Source of the DNA: Psychrobacter aestuarii
GTDB taxonomy: Bacteria > Pseudomonadota > Gammaproteobacteria > Pseudomonadales > Moraxellaceae
Direction: 5' to 3'
DNA length: 64,000 nucleotides
Assembly (NCBI RefSeq): GCF_904846035.1
Contig: NZ_CAJGYT010000001.1
Span: 1,116,001-1,180,000, forward strand
In this document: positions 37,605 through 46,609 of the stretch, one piece after another
Layout of the letters: each line of letters opens with the position of its first letter
Numbering within the stretch: the first letter of the stretch is position 1
Made by a program: the position numbers and the translations under genes
Notes under the pieces: model-generated
What the model was told of the DNA's origin: nothing
What the model saw: the letters and a program-made list of their open reading frames with translations, nothing else
Databases searched by the model: none

Positions 37605-38555
37605 ATGATTGTCGATGTGATTGGGGATATTCATGGCAATGCGCATAAGCTGATAGGTTTGCTTGAGCAGCTCGGCTATGTGCATGATGGTACGCATTTT
37701 GCGCCGCCAAGCGGACATCGGGCGCTGTTTATTGGCGATTTGATTGACCGAGGTGCCGCGCAGCTTGAGACGCTTGAAATTGTGTTTGCGATGATAGATG
37801 CAGGCGTTGCCGATGCGGTGATGGGCAACCATGAATACAATGCCTTGGCCTTTGCCACGCCGCATCCTGAGGACAGCACGCGCTATCTGCGCTCGCACTC
37901 GGATGCGCATGTTCGCCAGCATCAAGCATTTTTGGACGAAGCGCCCATCGGCTCTTGGGAGCATCACTATTGGCTGGCGCGCCTGTATGAGTTGCCGCTG
38001 TGGCTTGAGACCGAGTACGGCTGCTTTGTCCATGCTTGCTGGGATGTGCGCAGTATGGCGGTGCTACAGCTGCTACTGACTGAAAAAAACACCCTGACCT
38101 ATCAAGCATTAGTCGCAACCTCCGAGAATGGTTCGCCCGAATACGATGCGCTTGAAAGGGTGCTGAAAGGCGTAGAAGCGCCGCTGCCTGAGGGCATCAC
38201 GATGGTGGATAAAGAAGGCACGACGCGAAAGCATGTGCGCGTACGCTGGTGGCTTGATGATTTACAAGCGCGCAGTATCCACGAGATTGCGCGCGCGCCC
38301 AAGCGCGAACTGGCGCAAATTCCAGCGGATGCGATGGCGTGTAATATTGATTTTGCGCTGCATACCGACAAGCCTGTATTCGTCGGGCACTATTGGCTAA
38401 CGGGCGCGCCTGTGCCGCTCAGCAGTCAGGTGATTTGCACCGATTATTCTGCCGCTGCGGACAGTGGTTATTTGACCTGCTATCAGCTCGATACCGACGC
38501 GCCGCTGCCGTTACACGCGGACAACTTTATTCAGCACGAGCACGGGCAAACTTGA
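37605..38555 (+). CDS. Calcineurin-like metallophosphoesterase
   Basis: 316 residues with the metallophosphoesterase signature: GDIHGN (residues 7-12), GDLIDRG (about 46), [13 protein letters not shown] (about 70) and the late FVGHYWLTG (about 263). These bind the two metals. Similar to diadenosine tetraphosphatase and PrpE-type phosphatases, but longer; the substrate cannot be assigned. A GGAGG site lies 12 bases upstream of the ATG. It follows the rhomboid gene with a 46-base gap and may be cotranscribed with it. Confidence 0.85.
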   Translation: MIVDVIGDIHGNAHKLIGLLEQLGYVHDGTHFAPPSGHRALFIGDLIDRGAAQLETLEIVFAMIDAGVADAVMGNHEYNALAFATPHPEDSTRYLRSHSDAHVRQHQAFLDEAPIGSWEHHYWLARLYELPLWLETEYGCFVHACWDVRSMAVLQLLLTEKNTLTYQALVATSENGSPEYDALERVLKGVEAPLPEGITMVDKEGTTRKHVRVRWWLDDLQARSIHEIARAPKRELAQIPADAMACNIDFALHTDKPVFVGHYWLTGAPVPLSSQVICTDYSAAADSGYLTCYQLDTDAPLPLHADNFIQHEHGQT

Positions 38556-38610
38556 CTTTACGGCATGGGCAAAACTTTTGTATGATGGTCTATTTTTAGG
38601 ATATCCTGCC

Positions 38611-39153
38611 ATGAGCACAGCCGCCGCACAACCCGCCCCTATCCCTTCTCCAGATGGTCAAGCCAAAGTCGGCATCATCATGGGTTCACAGTCCGATTGG
38701 GCGACCATGAGCGCCGCCGCTCAGCTGCTCGCAGATTTTGACATTGCCTTTGAATGCGAAGTCGTCTCTGCCCACCGCACGCCTGACCGTCTGTTTGATT
38801 ATGCCAAAAGCGCCAAAGGCAACGGCTTACAAATCATCATCGCAGGCGCAGGCGGCGCCGCGCATCTGCCAGGTATGTGTGCAAGCCAAACACCGCTGCC
38901 TGTCCTCGGTGTCCCTGTAAAATCATCGATGTTGAGCGGTTGGGACAGCCTATTGTCTATCGTACAAATGCCAAAAGGTGTGGCGGTCGGTACGCTGGCT
39001 ATTGGTACGGCGGGCGCGTATAACGCAGCGCTGCTTGCCATTCAGATGCTCGCACTTCATGATGAGGACATCGCTACCAAGCTCGACACCATGCGTCAAA
39101 CGCAAACCGAAACCATTTTAGCCAGCCCAACCCCTGGCATTATTAACACCTAA
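38611..39153 (+). CDS. purE: 5-(carboxyamino)imidazole ribonucleotide mutase PurE
   Basis: About 180 residues, cytoplasmic. PurE converts N5-CAIR to CAIR in purine synthesis. The family start [14 protein letters not shown], the SAHRTP motif (about 53), [12 protein letters not shown] and GAYNAALLA are all present. ATG 38611 with TAGGAT eight bases upstream was chosen; the in-frame 38578 start lies outside the conserved region. purK follows after an unusually long gap with hairpins. Confidence 0.95.
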   Translation: MSTAAAQPAPIPSPDGQAKVGIIMGSQSDWATMSAAAQLLADFDIAFECEVVSAHRTPDRLFDYAKSAKGNGLQIIIAGAGGAAHLPGMCASQTPLPVLGVPVKSSMLSGWDSLLSIVQMPKGVAVGTLAIGTAGAYNAALLAIQMLALHDEDIATKLDTMRQTQTETILASPTPGIINT

Positions 39154-39234
39154 TGGCGTGCGATTGAGTGTACGCACAAACAGCTAGGGCGTGACTTCAT
39201 TTTAAAAATGGTGATAAAAATGAGATAAATTGCA

Positions 39235-39298
39235 GGCAAACAAGGAAAACAGCGCAGATAATATCAAGATATTGACCCGCTGTTTGACACCGTTTGCC
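39235..39298 (+). other. Long nested hairpin after purE
   Basis: Three nested stems on one axis: GGCAAAC / GTTTGCC outside, AACAGCG / CGCTGTT in the middle, AATATC / GATATT at the tip with a 2-base loop. No T run. It may protect the purE 3' end or act in a leader. Confidence 0.65.
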
Positions 39299-39364
39299 GA
39301 TAATTTAGCCATTTTTAGCCCATTTAGCCTTAAGCGTTTACATTGAAGACACGCCCTAATATTC

Positions 39365-39393
39365 TTGACTTGCTATTTGTTTTTAGATAGGTT
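39365..39393 (+). promoter_or_regulatory. Possible purK promoter
   Basis: TTGACT, 17 bases, TAGGTT. The predicted start is near 39400, just in front of the terminator hairpin. Confidence 0.35.
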
Positions 39394-39404
39394 TTACTAG
39401 GAAT

Positions 39405-39428
39405 AAGGTGCATACGGTGCACCTTTTT
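39405..39428 (+). terminator. Terminator in front of purK
   Basis: Perfect 8-bp stem AAGGTGCA / TGCACCTT with loop TACGG and a T run. It lies 110 bases upstream of the purK start and may end purE transcripts or act as an attenuator. Confidence 0.75.
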
Positions 39429-39536
39429 CTGTTTTTTGGCAAACGCTGCGGCAACTGCCAGCAATTTTTTGACGTTTATTTTTATCATTGTACGACTGAT
39501 TTTATTCACCACACGTTATTCATCAAAAGGGCACTC

Positions 39537-40754
39537 ATGACCTCCAACGCTTATCCAACGACCCAAACCATTCATACCATCGGGATTTTAGGCGGTGGTC
39601 AGCTCGGTATGATGCTGGCGCAAGCCGCTTTGCCGCTCGGTTATCGCTGTGTGTTTTTAGAAGACAACGCCGACTGCCCCGCCAGCCTTTACGGCACGGT
39701 GTATAGCAGCGAGCAGCTCGATGATTTTATCAGTACAGCCGACGTGTTTACCCTTGAGTTTGAAAATACTCCGACCGATACGGTACAAAAGCTCTCAGCC
39801 TTATCCAAACAAGGGCAGAAAAAAGGCATGTTCCCGCCGCCCATCGCCCTTGAAGTGGCACAAGACCGCTTAAAAGAAAAGCAGATGTTTAATGATTTAG
39901 ACATCGCTACCGTACCTTTTGAATCGGTCAGCAGCAAAGCAAAATTAGACGCCGCCTGTCAAAAACTGGGCTTACCGATTGTGCTCAAAACCAGCCGTGG
40001 CGGTTATGACGGCAAAGGTCAGTACGTCATCAAAGAGACCAGCGACATTGCTCCCGCATGGCAAGCGCTCAAAGATGCGGTCAGCGGCAAAGGCAGCCTG
40101 ACACCGACGCCCGCGCCCTTGATTGCCGAAGGCTTTATTAACTTTAGCCGCGAAGTGTCTATGATCGCCGCACGTGCTCAAGACGGACAAATCCGCTGCT
40201 ACGACTTGGTTGAAAACCACCACCACCAAGGCATCCTTGCTAAAACGCACGCGCCTGCGGTGGGCACGAGCCAACTGTTCGGGCAGGCACAAACCGCCAT
40301 TACCACCATCATGAACCATCTAGACTATGTCGGTGTGATGGCGCTAGAGCTGTTCGTCAGTAAAGACGCGCGCGGACACGACCGCCTGCTTGCTAACGAA
40401 ATCGCACCACGCGTGCACAATTCAGGACACTGGAGCATCGAAGGCGCAGTGACCAGCCAATTTGAAAACCATATCCGCGCGGTGGTCGATCTGCCACTCG
40501 GCGATACGGACAATGTGCACCCCTCGATTATGGTCAATGTACTGGGCGAATACCCGAGCATCAGCGACGTGCTCAGTATCGATGGCGCGCACTACCACAG
40601 CTACCACAAATCTGAGCGCGCTGACCGCAAAATCGCGCACATCACCCTAATGCCCAATGACGTGACCGATTTAGAAAAGGCACTTGGCAAACTGGTTGCC
40701 GTATTGCCCAACAAGGTCGGTCTGGATAAAAAACAAAGCGAGAGCAAAAAGTAA
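39537..40754 (+). CDS. purK: 5-(carboxyamino)imidazole ribonucleotide synthase PurK
   Basis: About 405 residues, ATP-grasp enzyme that carboxylates AIR to N5-CAIR, the substrate of PurE. The N-terminal GILGGGQLGMMLAQAA (about 16-31), the ATP-grasp KTSRGGYDGKGQY (about 148) and the C-terminal NEIAPRVHNSGHWSIEGA (about 285) are all family marks. ATG 39537 has AAGGGC upstream; the longer frame from 39408 runs through the terminator and is not coding. It overlaps the next gene by one base (TAATG). Confidence 0.95.
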   Translation: MTSNAYPTTQTIHTIGILGGGQLGMMLAQAALPLGYRCVFLEDNADCPASLYGTVYSSEQLDDFISTADVFTLEFENTPTDTVQKLSALSKQGQKKGMFPPPIALEVAQDRLKEKQMFNDLDIATVPFESVSSKAKLDAACQKLGLPIVLKTSRGGYDGKGQYVIKETSDIAPAWQALKDAVSGKGSLTPTPAPLIAEGFINFSREVSMIAARAQDGQIRCYDLVENHHHQGILAKTHAPAVGTSQLFGQAQTAITTIMNHLDYVGVMALELFVSKDARGHDRLLANEIAPRVHNSGHWSIEGAVTSQFENHIRAVVDLPLGDTDNVHPSIMVNVLGEYPSISDVLSIDGAHYHSYHKSERADRKIAHITLMPNDVTDLEKALGKLVAVLPNKVGLDKKQSESKK

Positions 40755-41206
40755 TGCGCGTCTGGGTCGATGCCGATGCCGTGCCAGCAATTGCTAAGGC
40801 GCTGCTGATTAAAACCGCCGAGCGCACGCAGGTTGAAACCATCTTTGTCGCCAATCAAACCATCAAACTGCGCAAATCGCCCGTCATCGCCATGCACGTC
40901 GTCCCGCATGGCTTTGACAAGGCGGATGACTACATTGCCGAGCATGTCGAACCCAAAGACTTGGTGATTACCAATGACATTCCGCTTGCCAATGACGTCA
41001 TTGAAAAAGGTGGACAGGTACTGACCACGCACGGCGTCGTCTATGATGCGCGCAACATCAAGCAAAAGCTAAACATGCGCGACTTTATGGACACCATGCG
41101 CGGCACAGGCGTGCTGGAGCTTGGTGAGATGAGCACGCAAAAGCCTTACGGCGAGCGTGACAAAAAAGCCTTTGCCGATGGCTTAAACCGTTTGGTGCGA
41201 CCTTAA
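40754..41206 (+). CDS. yaiI: YaiI/YqxD family protein (DUF188)
   Basis: 150 residues of the UPF0178/DUF188 family, with the defining start VWVDADAVPAIAKALL, VPHGFDKADDYI (about 50) and ITNDIPLANDVIEKGG (about 75), and DTMRGTGVLE. The fold is PIN-like, with conserved acidic residues, but no activity is established. Translation is coupled to purK by a TAATG overlap. A terminator follows. Confidence 0.88.
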   Translation: MRVWVDADAVPAIAKALLIKTAERTQVETIFVANQTIKLRKSPVIAMHVVPHGFDKADDYIAEHVEPKDLVITNDIPLANDVIEKGGQVLTTHGVVYDARNIKQKLNMRDFMDTMRGTGVLELGEMSTQKPYGERDKKAFADGLNRLVRP

Positions 41207-41227
41207 CGTAACTTCGCTATTTGATAT

Positions 41228-41261
41228 AAAAAAACCGCTGTCTATTGATGGCGGTTTTTTT
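41228..41261. terminator. Bidirectional terminator between yaiI and the small lipoprotein gene
   Basis: Stem AAAACCGC / GCGGTTTT with flanking A and T runs, serving two convergent genes. Confidence 0.85.
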
Positions 41262-41288
41262 GTGTTTGATTGTTGAACAATACTTTTA

Positions 41289-41636
41289 TCAATGCCAAAG
41301 TATGTGCCCAAATATTTCTAATCTTGGATTAGCAGCGATACATTTTTGGCTTGAGACATAGCGGGTATTATTAGTGGGGTGATATCTAATAATCAACGCA
41401 TAGTCTTTGCCGTCTTTAGAAGTGGCAAACTCATCAAAGCCCTTTACCCCCATATCAGACCATTTGGGTTTTCCAAATTTTGACAGCACATCGCTTCTTT
41501 TAGTACCGATAATACCATCGTCAATAACTGAACCGTTTAACACACAATATGGACTGTCCTGACAAGCAGATAAGACAGCCACAGCCGATACGAGTAATGC
41601 CCTTAATACATACTTTCTATAGACGCTGTTGTTCAC
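41289..41636 (-). CDS. Small lipoprotein of unknown function
   Basis: 115 residues from a GTG start at 41636 with AGGAC seven bases upstream. Signal peptide with lipobox LSAC (about 22-25). The mature part contains GIIGTKRSDVLSKFGKPK, which resembles the SmpA/BamE-like pattern where a small lipoprotein domain starts with a G-xx-V-xx-LGxP loop. Three further cysteines are present. No family assigned. Confidence 0.65.
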   Translation of the reverse strand: MNNSVYRKYVLRALLVSAVAVLSACQDSPYCVLNGSVIDDGIIGTKRSDVLSKFGKPKWSDMGVKGFDEFATSKDGKDYALIIRYHPTNNTRYVSSQKCIAANPRLEIFGHILWH

Positions 41637-41859
41637 TGTTTGTCCTATCTTAACCTATGTCCTATAGCATACGCTCAAAATTTATTTTTGCGCCTCGTAT
41701 TATAGTCCAACCGACTTTTTGCAAATCCGCTACACAATGTATCGAACTCCTAAAGCTCCCCTACATATCCTCACTGTATGTATAACGTGGGTCTGTTAAG
41801 CTATAGGTCGATTTTAAGCACATCAAATAAAACCGATATATAACAAACAGGACACTATT

Positions 41860-42498
41860 ATGAATATTTTAGTCATTGGCGCAAGTGGACGCGTGGGTCA
41901 AAAACTGACCGAGCAATTACTAGACTCAGGACACACAGTGACGGGCACCACGCGCGATAAAGACACACTGTTTGATAATGACAATTACACCCAGCTGGAT
42001 TTGGATTTATCCGCGAGCAATAAAGACATTGCAGCACAGATTACTGAAGATTTTGATGCGGTTTATTTTACCGCAGGCTCGGGCGGCAAGGACGTATTGG
42101 CAGTCGATTTGCACGGCGCAGTCAAAACCATGCAAGTGGCAGAAGTCAAAGGCATCTCACGCTATATCATGCTAAGCGCGGTCTACTCGCTCGACACCTC
42201 AAAATGGGACGCGCCATCGGTACAAGCGCTATCCGATTATTACATCGCTAAGCATTACGCGGATGACTTTTTGATTCACCGTACCAACTTGGACTACACC
42301 ATCGTGCAGCCTGGTTCATTAACCGAAGACGCGCCAACGCATCAGATTGACATTAACAGTGATGACGCAGGCAGCAACACCATTAGCGATGTGGCGGAGA
42401 CCTTGGCAGGCATACTGACGGCTGAAAATACCTATAAGCAAGTATTCGCTATGCAAAATGGTAAAACACCGATTGAGCAAGCGATTGGTATTGTCTAA
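41860..42498 (+). CDS. NAD(P)-binding Rossmann protein (atypical SDR)
   Basis: 212 residues. The N-terminal GASGRVGQKL nucleotide-binding loop (residues 7-16) and later RYIMLSAVYSLD and DYTIVQPGSLTED (about 147) match the NmrA/YwnB-like atypical short-chain dehydrogenases, often flavin reductase-like or NAD(P)H-sensing. No catalytic YxxxK is obvious except YYIAKHY, which may serve. AGGACACT precedes the ATG. Stands alone. Confidence 0.85.
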   Translation: MNILVIGASGRVGQKLTEQLLDSGHTVTGTTRDKDTLFDNDNYTQLDLDLSASNKDIAAQITEDFDAVYFTAGSGGKDVLAVDLHGAVKTMQVAEVKGISRYIMLSAVYSLDTSKWDAPSVQALSDYYIAKHYADDFLIHRTNLDYTIVQPGSLTEDAPTHQIDINSDDAGSNTISDVAETLAGILTAENTYKQVFAMQNGKTPIEQAIGIV

Positions 42499-42522
42499 TC
42501 AATCGTAAAAGCAAAGTAAGCA

Positions 42523-43563
42523 CTACGCCAGGCCGCTTGGAAAACTGATGACGGCTTGTAAGTCCTTTTCGTTTGCAAGCACCATCAGCAAGCGGTCAAT
42601 CCCTACCGCAATACCGCTACAAGGCGGCAAATCATTGCACGCGGCGAGTAAGTGCGCGTCTATCGGCATGATGGGCAAGTTGTGCTGCACCCGTAGTGCA
42701 TTGTCGCGCTCAAAACGCTGACGCAACGCCTTGCCATCTGCCAGCTCATCATAAGCATTGGCAATCTCAATACCGTTAATGTACAGCTCAAAACGCTTGG
42801 CAACCGTATTGCCCTCGGCGTCCTTTGCGGTTTTTGCGAGGGCTGCCGTTGCGGGCGGATAGTCGACGATTAACGTCGGTATGTCATGCCCAAGATGCGG
42901 CTCAATCGCGTGACTGAATAATAAATCGAGCCAGCTTTGGCGCACGTCCTCACTGTCCATTCCCGATTGATTAAAATCAAACCCCATCAGCCCTAAATTT
43001 TTGGCGCAGGCTTCCAGCGCTTGCACGCTCGCGGTCAGTGGATGAATCTGCAATGTATCCATAAAAGCATCAACATAGCGATAACGCTGTACACTGACGG
43101 CGTGACCGTATAGCGTACTTAACAGCGCGCTCAGCTCATCCGCCAGCGCGTCCAAATCATACTGCGGGCGATACCACTCAAGCATGGTAAATTCGATATT
43201 GTGGCGCGAGCCGATTTCATTATCACGAAACACGGGGCAAATCTGATACATGGGCACGCGCCAGCTGGCGAGCAGCCGCTTCATCGCAAACTCAGGCGAA
43301 GTATGCAAATAATAGGTCTGCGGTTTATCTTGATACGTCACCGCCGCGCACACCGACTGCAAAAACGTATCGGTATTGCCCGCATTGGATAGTAGCGGCG
43401 TTTGCACCTCCAGCACATCCCGCGCCGCAAAAAATTGGCGTATCTGCGCCATCATCGCGGCACGTTTTTGCGCCATCGCCAGCGATTGCGTGGGCGCATA
43501 GCTGGGCATAGTATCGGTATCGGTGTTTTGGGTTTTGCTGTTTTGGATGTTGGTTGCAGTCAT
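42523..43563 (-). CDS. epmA: Elongation factor P--(R)-beta-lysine ligase EpmA
   Basis: 346 residues, class II lysyl-tRNA synthetase-like without the anticodon-binding domain (GenX/PoxA). It attaches beta-lysine to EF-P, which relieves stalling at polyproline. Class II motifs are visible: FRDNEIGSRHNIEFTMLEWY (about 110-130, in parts), LYINGIEIANAYDEL (about 260) and GIAVGIDRLLMVLA (about 317). An N-terminal extension (about 20 residues) is Asn/Thr-rich, and an internal ATG at 43509 could be the true start. epmB and efp are not in the window. Confidence 0.93.
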   Translation of the reverse strand: MTATNIQNSKTQNTDTDTMPSYAPTQSLAMAQKRAAMMAQIRQFFAARDVLEVQTPLLSNAGNTDTFLQSVCAAVTYQDKPQTYYLHTSPEFAMKRLLASWRVPMYQICPVFRDNEIGSRHNIEFTMLEWYRPQYDLDALADELSALLSTLYGHAVSVQRYRYVDAFMDTLQIHPLTASVQALEACAKNLGLMGFDFNQSGMDSEDVRQSWLDLLFSHAIEPHLGHDIPTLIVDYPPATAALAKTAKDAEGNTVAKRFELYINGIEIANAYDELADGKALRQRFERDNALRVQHNLPIMPIDAHLLAACNDLPPCSGIAVGIDRLLMVLANEKDLQAVISFPSGLA

Positions 43564-43635
43564 TGGCAGTGTCTTTTTATCACAGATAATTACTAAATTG
43601 TCTCAAGGGGCTAGGCTTTTATTAACGCATCAAAG

Positions 43636-44766
43636 TTAAAAAGCTGCAAATGCCCATTCACGGCGTAGTGGATAGTTGCGGCGCAAGCCATCAAAGTCTT
43701 TGCCCTGCACCTGCCCTTCTGTCACCACTGCACGCAAGGCGGCATCGTCTTGCATGATGTCATAAAACTCAGGCAGCAACTGTGGCGCATCCTTGAGTGC
43801 TGCCCAGTGGTACGGATTGGCGGGTAGTAACGGCTCGATGCGTTGTACAATCGGCAAGCCAAGCGTCTGGCACAGCGCGTCATATATCATCTGCGTGCCG
43901 CGTAGTTTGCCCTCCAGCGTATAGCCTGCGATATGCATGGTGGCGATGCTGAGCGCGTCCGATGTCTGGGCGGCAATAGTCGGCTCATGTTCGAACACAT
44001 CGAGCACCACTTGGCGCTCAGTCTTAGCAATGTCTGCCAGCAAATCCGCCTCAGCAATCACCGCACCACGGGCGCTGTTAATCAATAAGGTGTCTTTGTG
44101 CATTTTCGCTAGCGCTTCGGCATCAATCAAATGCTCCGTCGGATAGTCGCTTTGCTGCGCGCTCGTTAACGGCACATGCAAGCTGATAATACTGCTGCTT
44201 TGTAGCACCTCATCGAGCGTGCTGTTATTGACATCAGATACTGGCAACAACGGGTCGTAACCCAATACCTGCCAGCCCAAATCTTTGGCATACAAAGCAA
44301 GCGTGCTGCCAATATTGCCCAGCCCGATGATGCCGAGTGTCGGTGCATCGTGCCAATATTCAGGACGCAAGGTAAACGCTGCCGTCAGCACATATTGCGC
44401 CACCGAATGCTTGCTACAGCCTGCAGCATTGGCAAAAGCGATACCGCGCGCTTTAAGATACGCTTGGTCGATATGGTCGGTGCCGATGGTCGCTGAACCG
44501 ACAAAGCGTACGCTGTTATTATCCGCCAGTAGCGTTTCATTGACGGGCGTGACCGAGCGCACCAGCAGCACATCAGGCTGGATATTTGCCAAAAAATCTG
44601 CGGTAATCTCGCGCCCCGCACAGGTGATAATCTCCACCGTCTCTGCCGCGCCTGCAAGATTATGCGCATTAAAAAAATCGCTGAGACTGGCGATATTGCT
44701 GTCCGCGACGATGGTTAGGGTGTGCGCTTTTTTGGTAGGGGTATGATTTAAAAAGGTATCGGGCAT
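43636..44766 (-). CDS. pdxB: Erythronate-4-phosphate dehydrogenase PdxB
   Basis: 376 residues, D-2-hydroxyacid dehydrogenase family, second step of pyridoxal phosphate synthesis. NAD-binding GIIGLGNIGSTLALYAKDLG (about 142-161), the substrate arginine region LLINSARGAVI (about 225), FEHEP with the catalytic glutamate, and histidine in HIAGYTLEGKLRGT (about 278). The PdxB C-terminal dimer domain is present. GAGGCG precedes the ATG. It lies in a minus-strand run with epmA (72-base gap). Confidence 0.93.
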   Translation of the reverse strand: MPDTFLNHTPTKKAHTLTIVADSNIASLSDFFNAHNLAGAAETVEIITCAGREITADFLANIQPDVLLVRSVTPVNETLLADNNSVRFVGSATIGTDHIDQAYLKARGIAFANAAGCSKHSVAQYVLTAAFTLRPEYWHDAPTLGIIGLGNIGSTLALYAKDLGWQVLGYDPLLPVSDVNNSTLDEVLQSSSIISLHVPLTSAQQSDYPTEHLIDAEALAKMHKDTLLINSARGAVIAEADLLADIAKTERQVVLDVFEHEPTIAAQTSDALSIATMHIAGYTLEGKLRGTQMIYDALCQTLGLPIVQRIEPLLPANPYHWAALKDAPQLLPEFYDIMQDDAALRAVVTEGQVQGKDFDGLRRNYPLRREWAFAAF

Positions 44767-44817
44767 TGTTCGCCTCTTTTTTATTAACGATGAATATTAG
44801 GGCATATCAGCATAACG

Positions 44818-44847
44818 AAAAAAAAGGCACTCATATGCGCCTTTTTT
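44818..44847 (-). terminator. Terminator between the AI-2E permease gene and pdxB
   Basis: Stem AAAAAGGC / GCCTTTTT, 11-base loop, with A/T runs on both sides. Confidence 0.7.
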
Positions 44848-44906
44848 GTCTTTTTTGATTGGCAAGATTGTTCGTTTGGCTCAATGATGACGCCATGATA
44901 GCGAAT

Positions 44907-46070
44907 TTATTTTTTGCCTGCATCCTCTTCTGCGCTCTCGGTCACAGGCGCATAGGAAGCGGCGGGCAGCAGCGCAGCTTTGTTATCGGCTTCGGTTTGC
45001 GCAGCGAACAAGTCGCTTTTGTGCTGCGATATCCACTCACGCCACACCGCAAGCGCAATCGCCAGCACCACAGGACCAATAAACAAGCCCACAAAACCAA
45101 ACGCCGTCAAGCCGCCAAGCACGCCAATAAAAATAATGATAAAGGGAATCTTGGTCGCGCCACTAATCACAATCGGACGAATCAAATTGTCCACCCAGCT
45201 GATGACCAGTATGCCCCACAGCGCAAGCCCAATACCTTCTGTGGTCTGCCCTTGGCTCATCAGCCAAATCGCAACCCCGCCCCACGCAAAAGGCGTACCA
45301 AACGGTATCAGCGCCACCACAAACGTGACGATGGTCAATAAAATCGGATTGGACGCACCCGCGAAGTAATAGCCAATACCCGCAAGCAGTGCCTGCGCCA
45401 GCGCCGTCAGACCGATACCATAGACCACCGCGCGCGTGGTCGAGCCGACCGAATCAATATAGCCATCAATACGGTTGCCGATGATATTGCGCAGCGCTTG
45501 GCGAATCTGACGCATCAGACTGGTGCCATCACGATAAAAGAAAAACAGCGTCATCAGCGCCATACCTGTCTTGGCAAGCCCACTAAAGGCGACATCAAAG
45601 GCGACTTTGCCGTAATACAGATGCGACTGTACCCACGCACGAAATGCCTCGAGCGCGCCTTCAGGGTCTTTATTAATCTCCCACAGCACATCTTTGATTT
45701 GCTGACCGATGACAGGTAGGGTTTTGAAATATTCAGGCACGTCCAGATAGCCGACTTTGACGCGATAAATCATATTGGTATAGAGGCTAAGCGCTTCTTG
45801 CTGCAAAATAAACAGCCCCACCACGGTCGGCACGCCAATCAATAAAGAGATGCTGACCGTCATAATCGCGGCGCTAAAATCGGTGCTTAGGTGTACTTTT
45901 TGATGAAAAAAAGTATAAATCGGAAACGTGACGTACGCCAAAATCGCCGCCCACAGCGCAGGAACGATAAAAAATCGCACCACCTGAAAACATAGGATGA
46001 AGAGTACCACCAACAGCGTGATGGCCAGCAAACGCTGGATAACGAATTCTTTAGTCCAGTTTTCAATCAT
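44907..46070 (-). CDS. AI-2E family transporter (PerM/YdiK type)
   Basis: 387 residues with about eight membrane helices, PF01594 type. Characteristic are the N-terminal hairpin, a soluble insertion (about 95-150, YFKTLPVIGQQIKDVL), GLTALAQALLAGIGYYFAG (about 220-238), and the conserved ALIPFGTPFAWGG and FVGLFIGPVVLAIALAVW near the end. The name covers exporters of uncertain substrate; AI-2 transport is shown only for E. coli TqsA. The C-terminal 35 residues are Ala/Glu-rich and cytoplasmic. Confidence 0.88.
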   Translation of the reverse strand: MIENWTKEFVIQRLLAITLLVVLFILCFQVVRFFIVPALWAAILAYVTFPIYTFFHQKVHLSTDFSAAIMTVSISLLIGVPTVVGLFILQQEALSLYTNMIYRVKVGYLDVPEYFKTLPVIGQQIKDVLWEINKDPEGALEAFRAWVQSHLYYGKVAFDVAFSGLAKTGMALMTLFFFYRDGTSLMRQIRQALRNIIGNRIDGYIDSVGSTTRAVVYGIGLTALAQALLAGIGYYFAGASNPILLTIVTFVVALIPFGTPFAWGGVAIWLMSQGQTTEGIGLALWGILVISWVDNLIRPIVISGATKIPFIIIFIGVLGGLTAFGFVGLFIGPVVLAIALAVWREWISQHKSDLFAAQTEADNKAALLPAASYAPVTESAEEDAGKK

Positions 46071-46609
46071 AGCGTGTCAACCAAAATTGACAGCAAAAAG
46101 CGGCAGCGCTTTTGCCAAATATCAGAAAAGTACCATCCTGCTTTTACAGGTAAGCACACCTTGCTGTGTGCCATATGGTGTCGCCATCCATTATGCTATA
46201 AGCGGGGGCAAATACATAATGCTATGTTGTAATTTTTACTTACAATTTTGTTGATGCACTTTTTGTTATACTTTAAGGTTAAAGGCGCACTTTTTGGATT
46301 TTATCAATCCCACATACGCCTGTTTTGTCCAGCCAGATATGTGGCAAAAAAGATGCGCGCCGCGCGTGCATACCACAATTGATGTTATACTAGCGGCATT
46401 ATTTTACATTTTAAATACATATTAGCGCGGCGATGACGCCCGCACAGCCTATTGATTTTTGGTGTGTACTTTCATGACACGATGATTTGTGTCTTATAAC
46501 GCCGCTTTATGATAGGTTTGAGATAATTTTTAGCGTACCGCGTGATATGGTGATTGCCTGATTGCAAGACAGACCATATATTTACGATATTTTTATAGGA
46601 ACAATAACA
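46071..46609. other. Divergent intergenic region upstream of nadE
   Basis: About 540 bases. Two TATACT sequences (near 46267 and 46387) might be -10 elements, but no matching -35 at good distance was found. No RNA gene recognised. Confidence 0.5.

Larger units (their letters stand above)
39154..39536. other. purE-purK intergenic region
   Basis: 383 bases, unusual for a pair that is adjacent in most gammaproteobacteria. It contains a long nested hairpin (39235-39298), a possible promoter (39365-39393) and a terminator (39405-39428). Confidence 0.7.

Noticed and set aside
39408..39536. Upstream extension of purK
   Set aside because: It runs through a terminator hairpin, and the family start matches 39537.
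46260..46395. Two TATACT boxes as nadE or permease promoters
   Set aside because: No acceptable -35 hexamer at 16-18 bases was found, so they were not listed as promoters.
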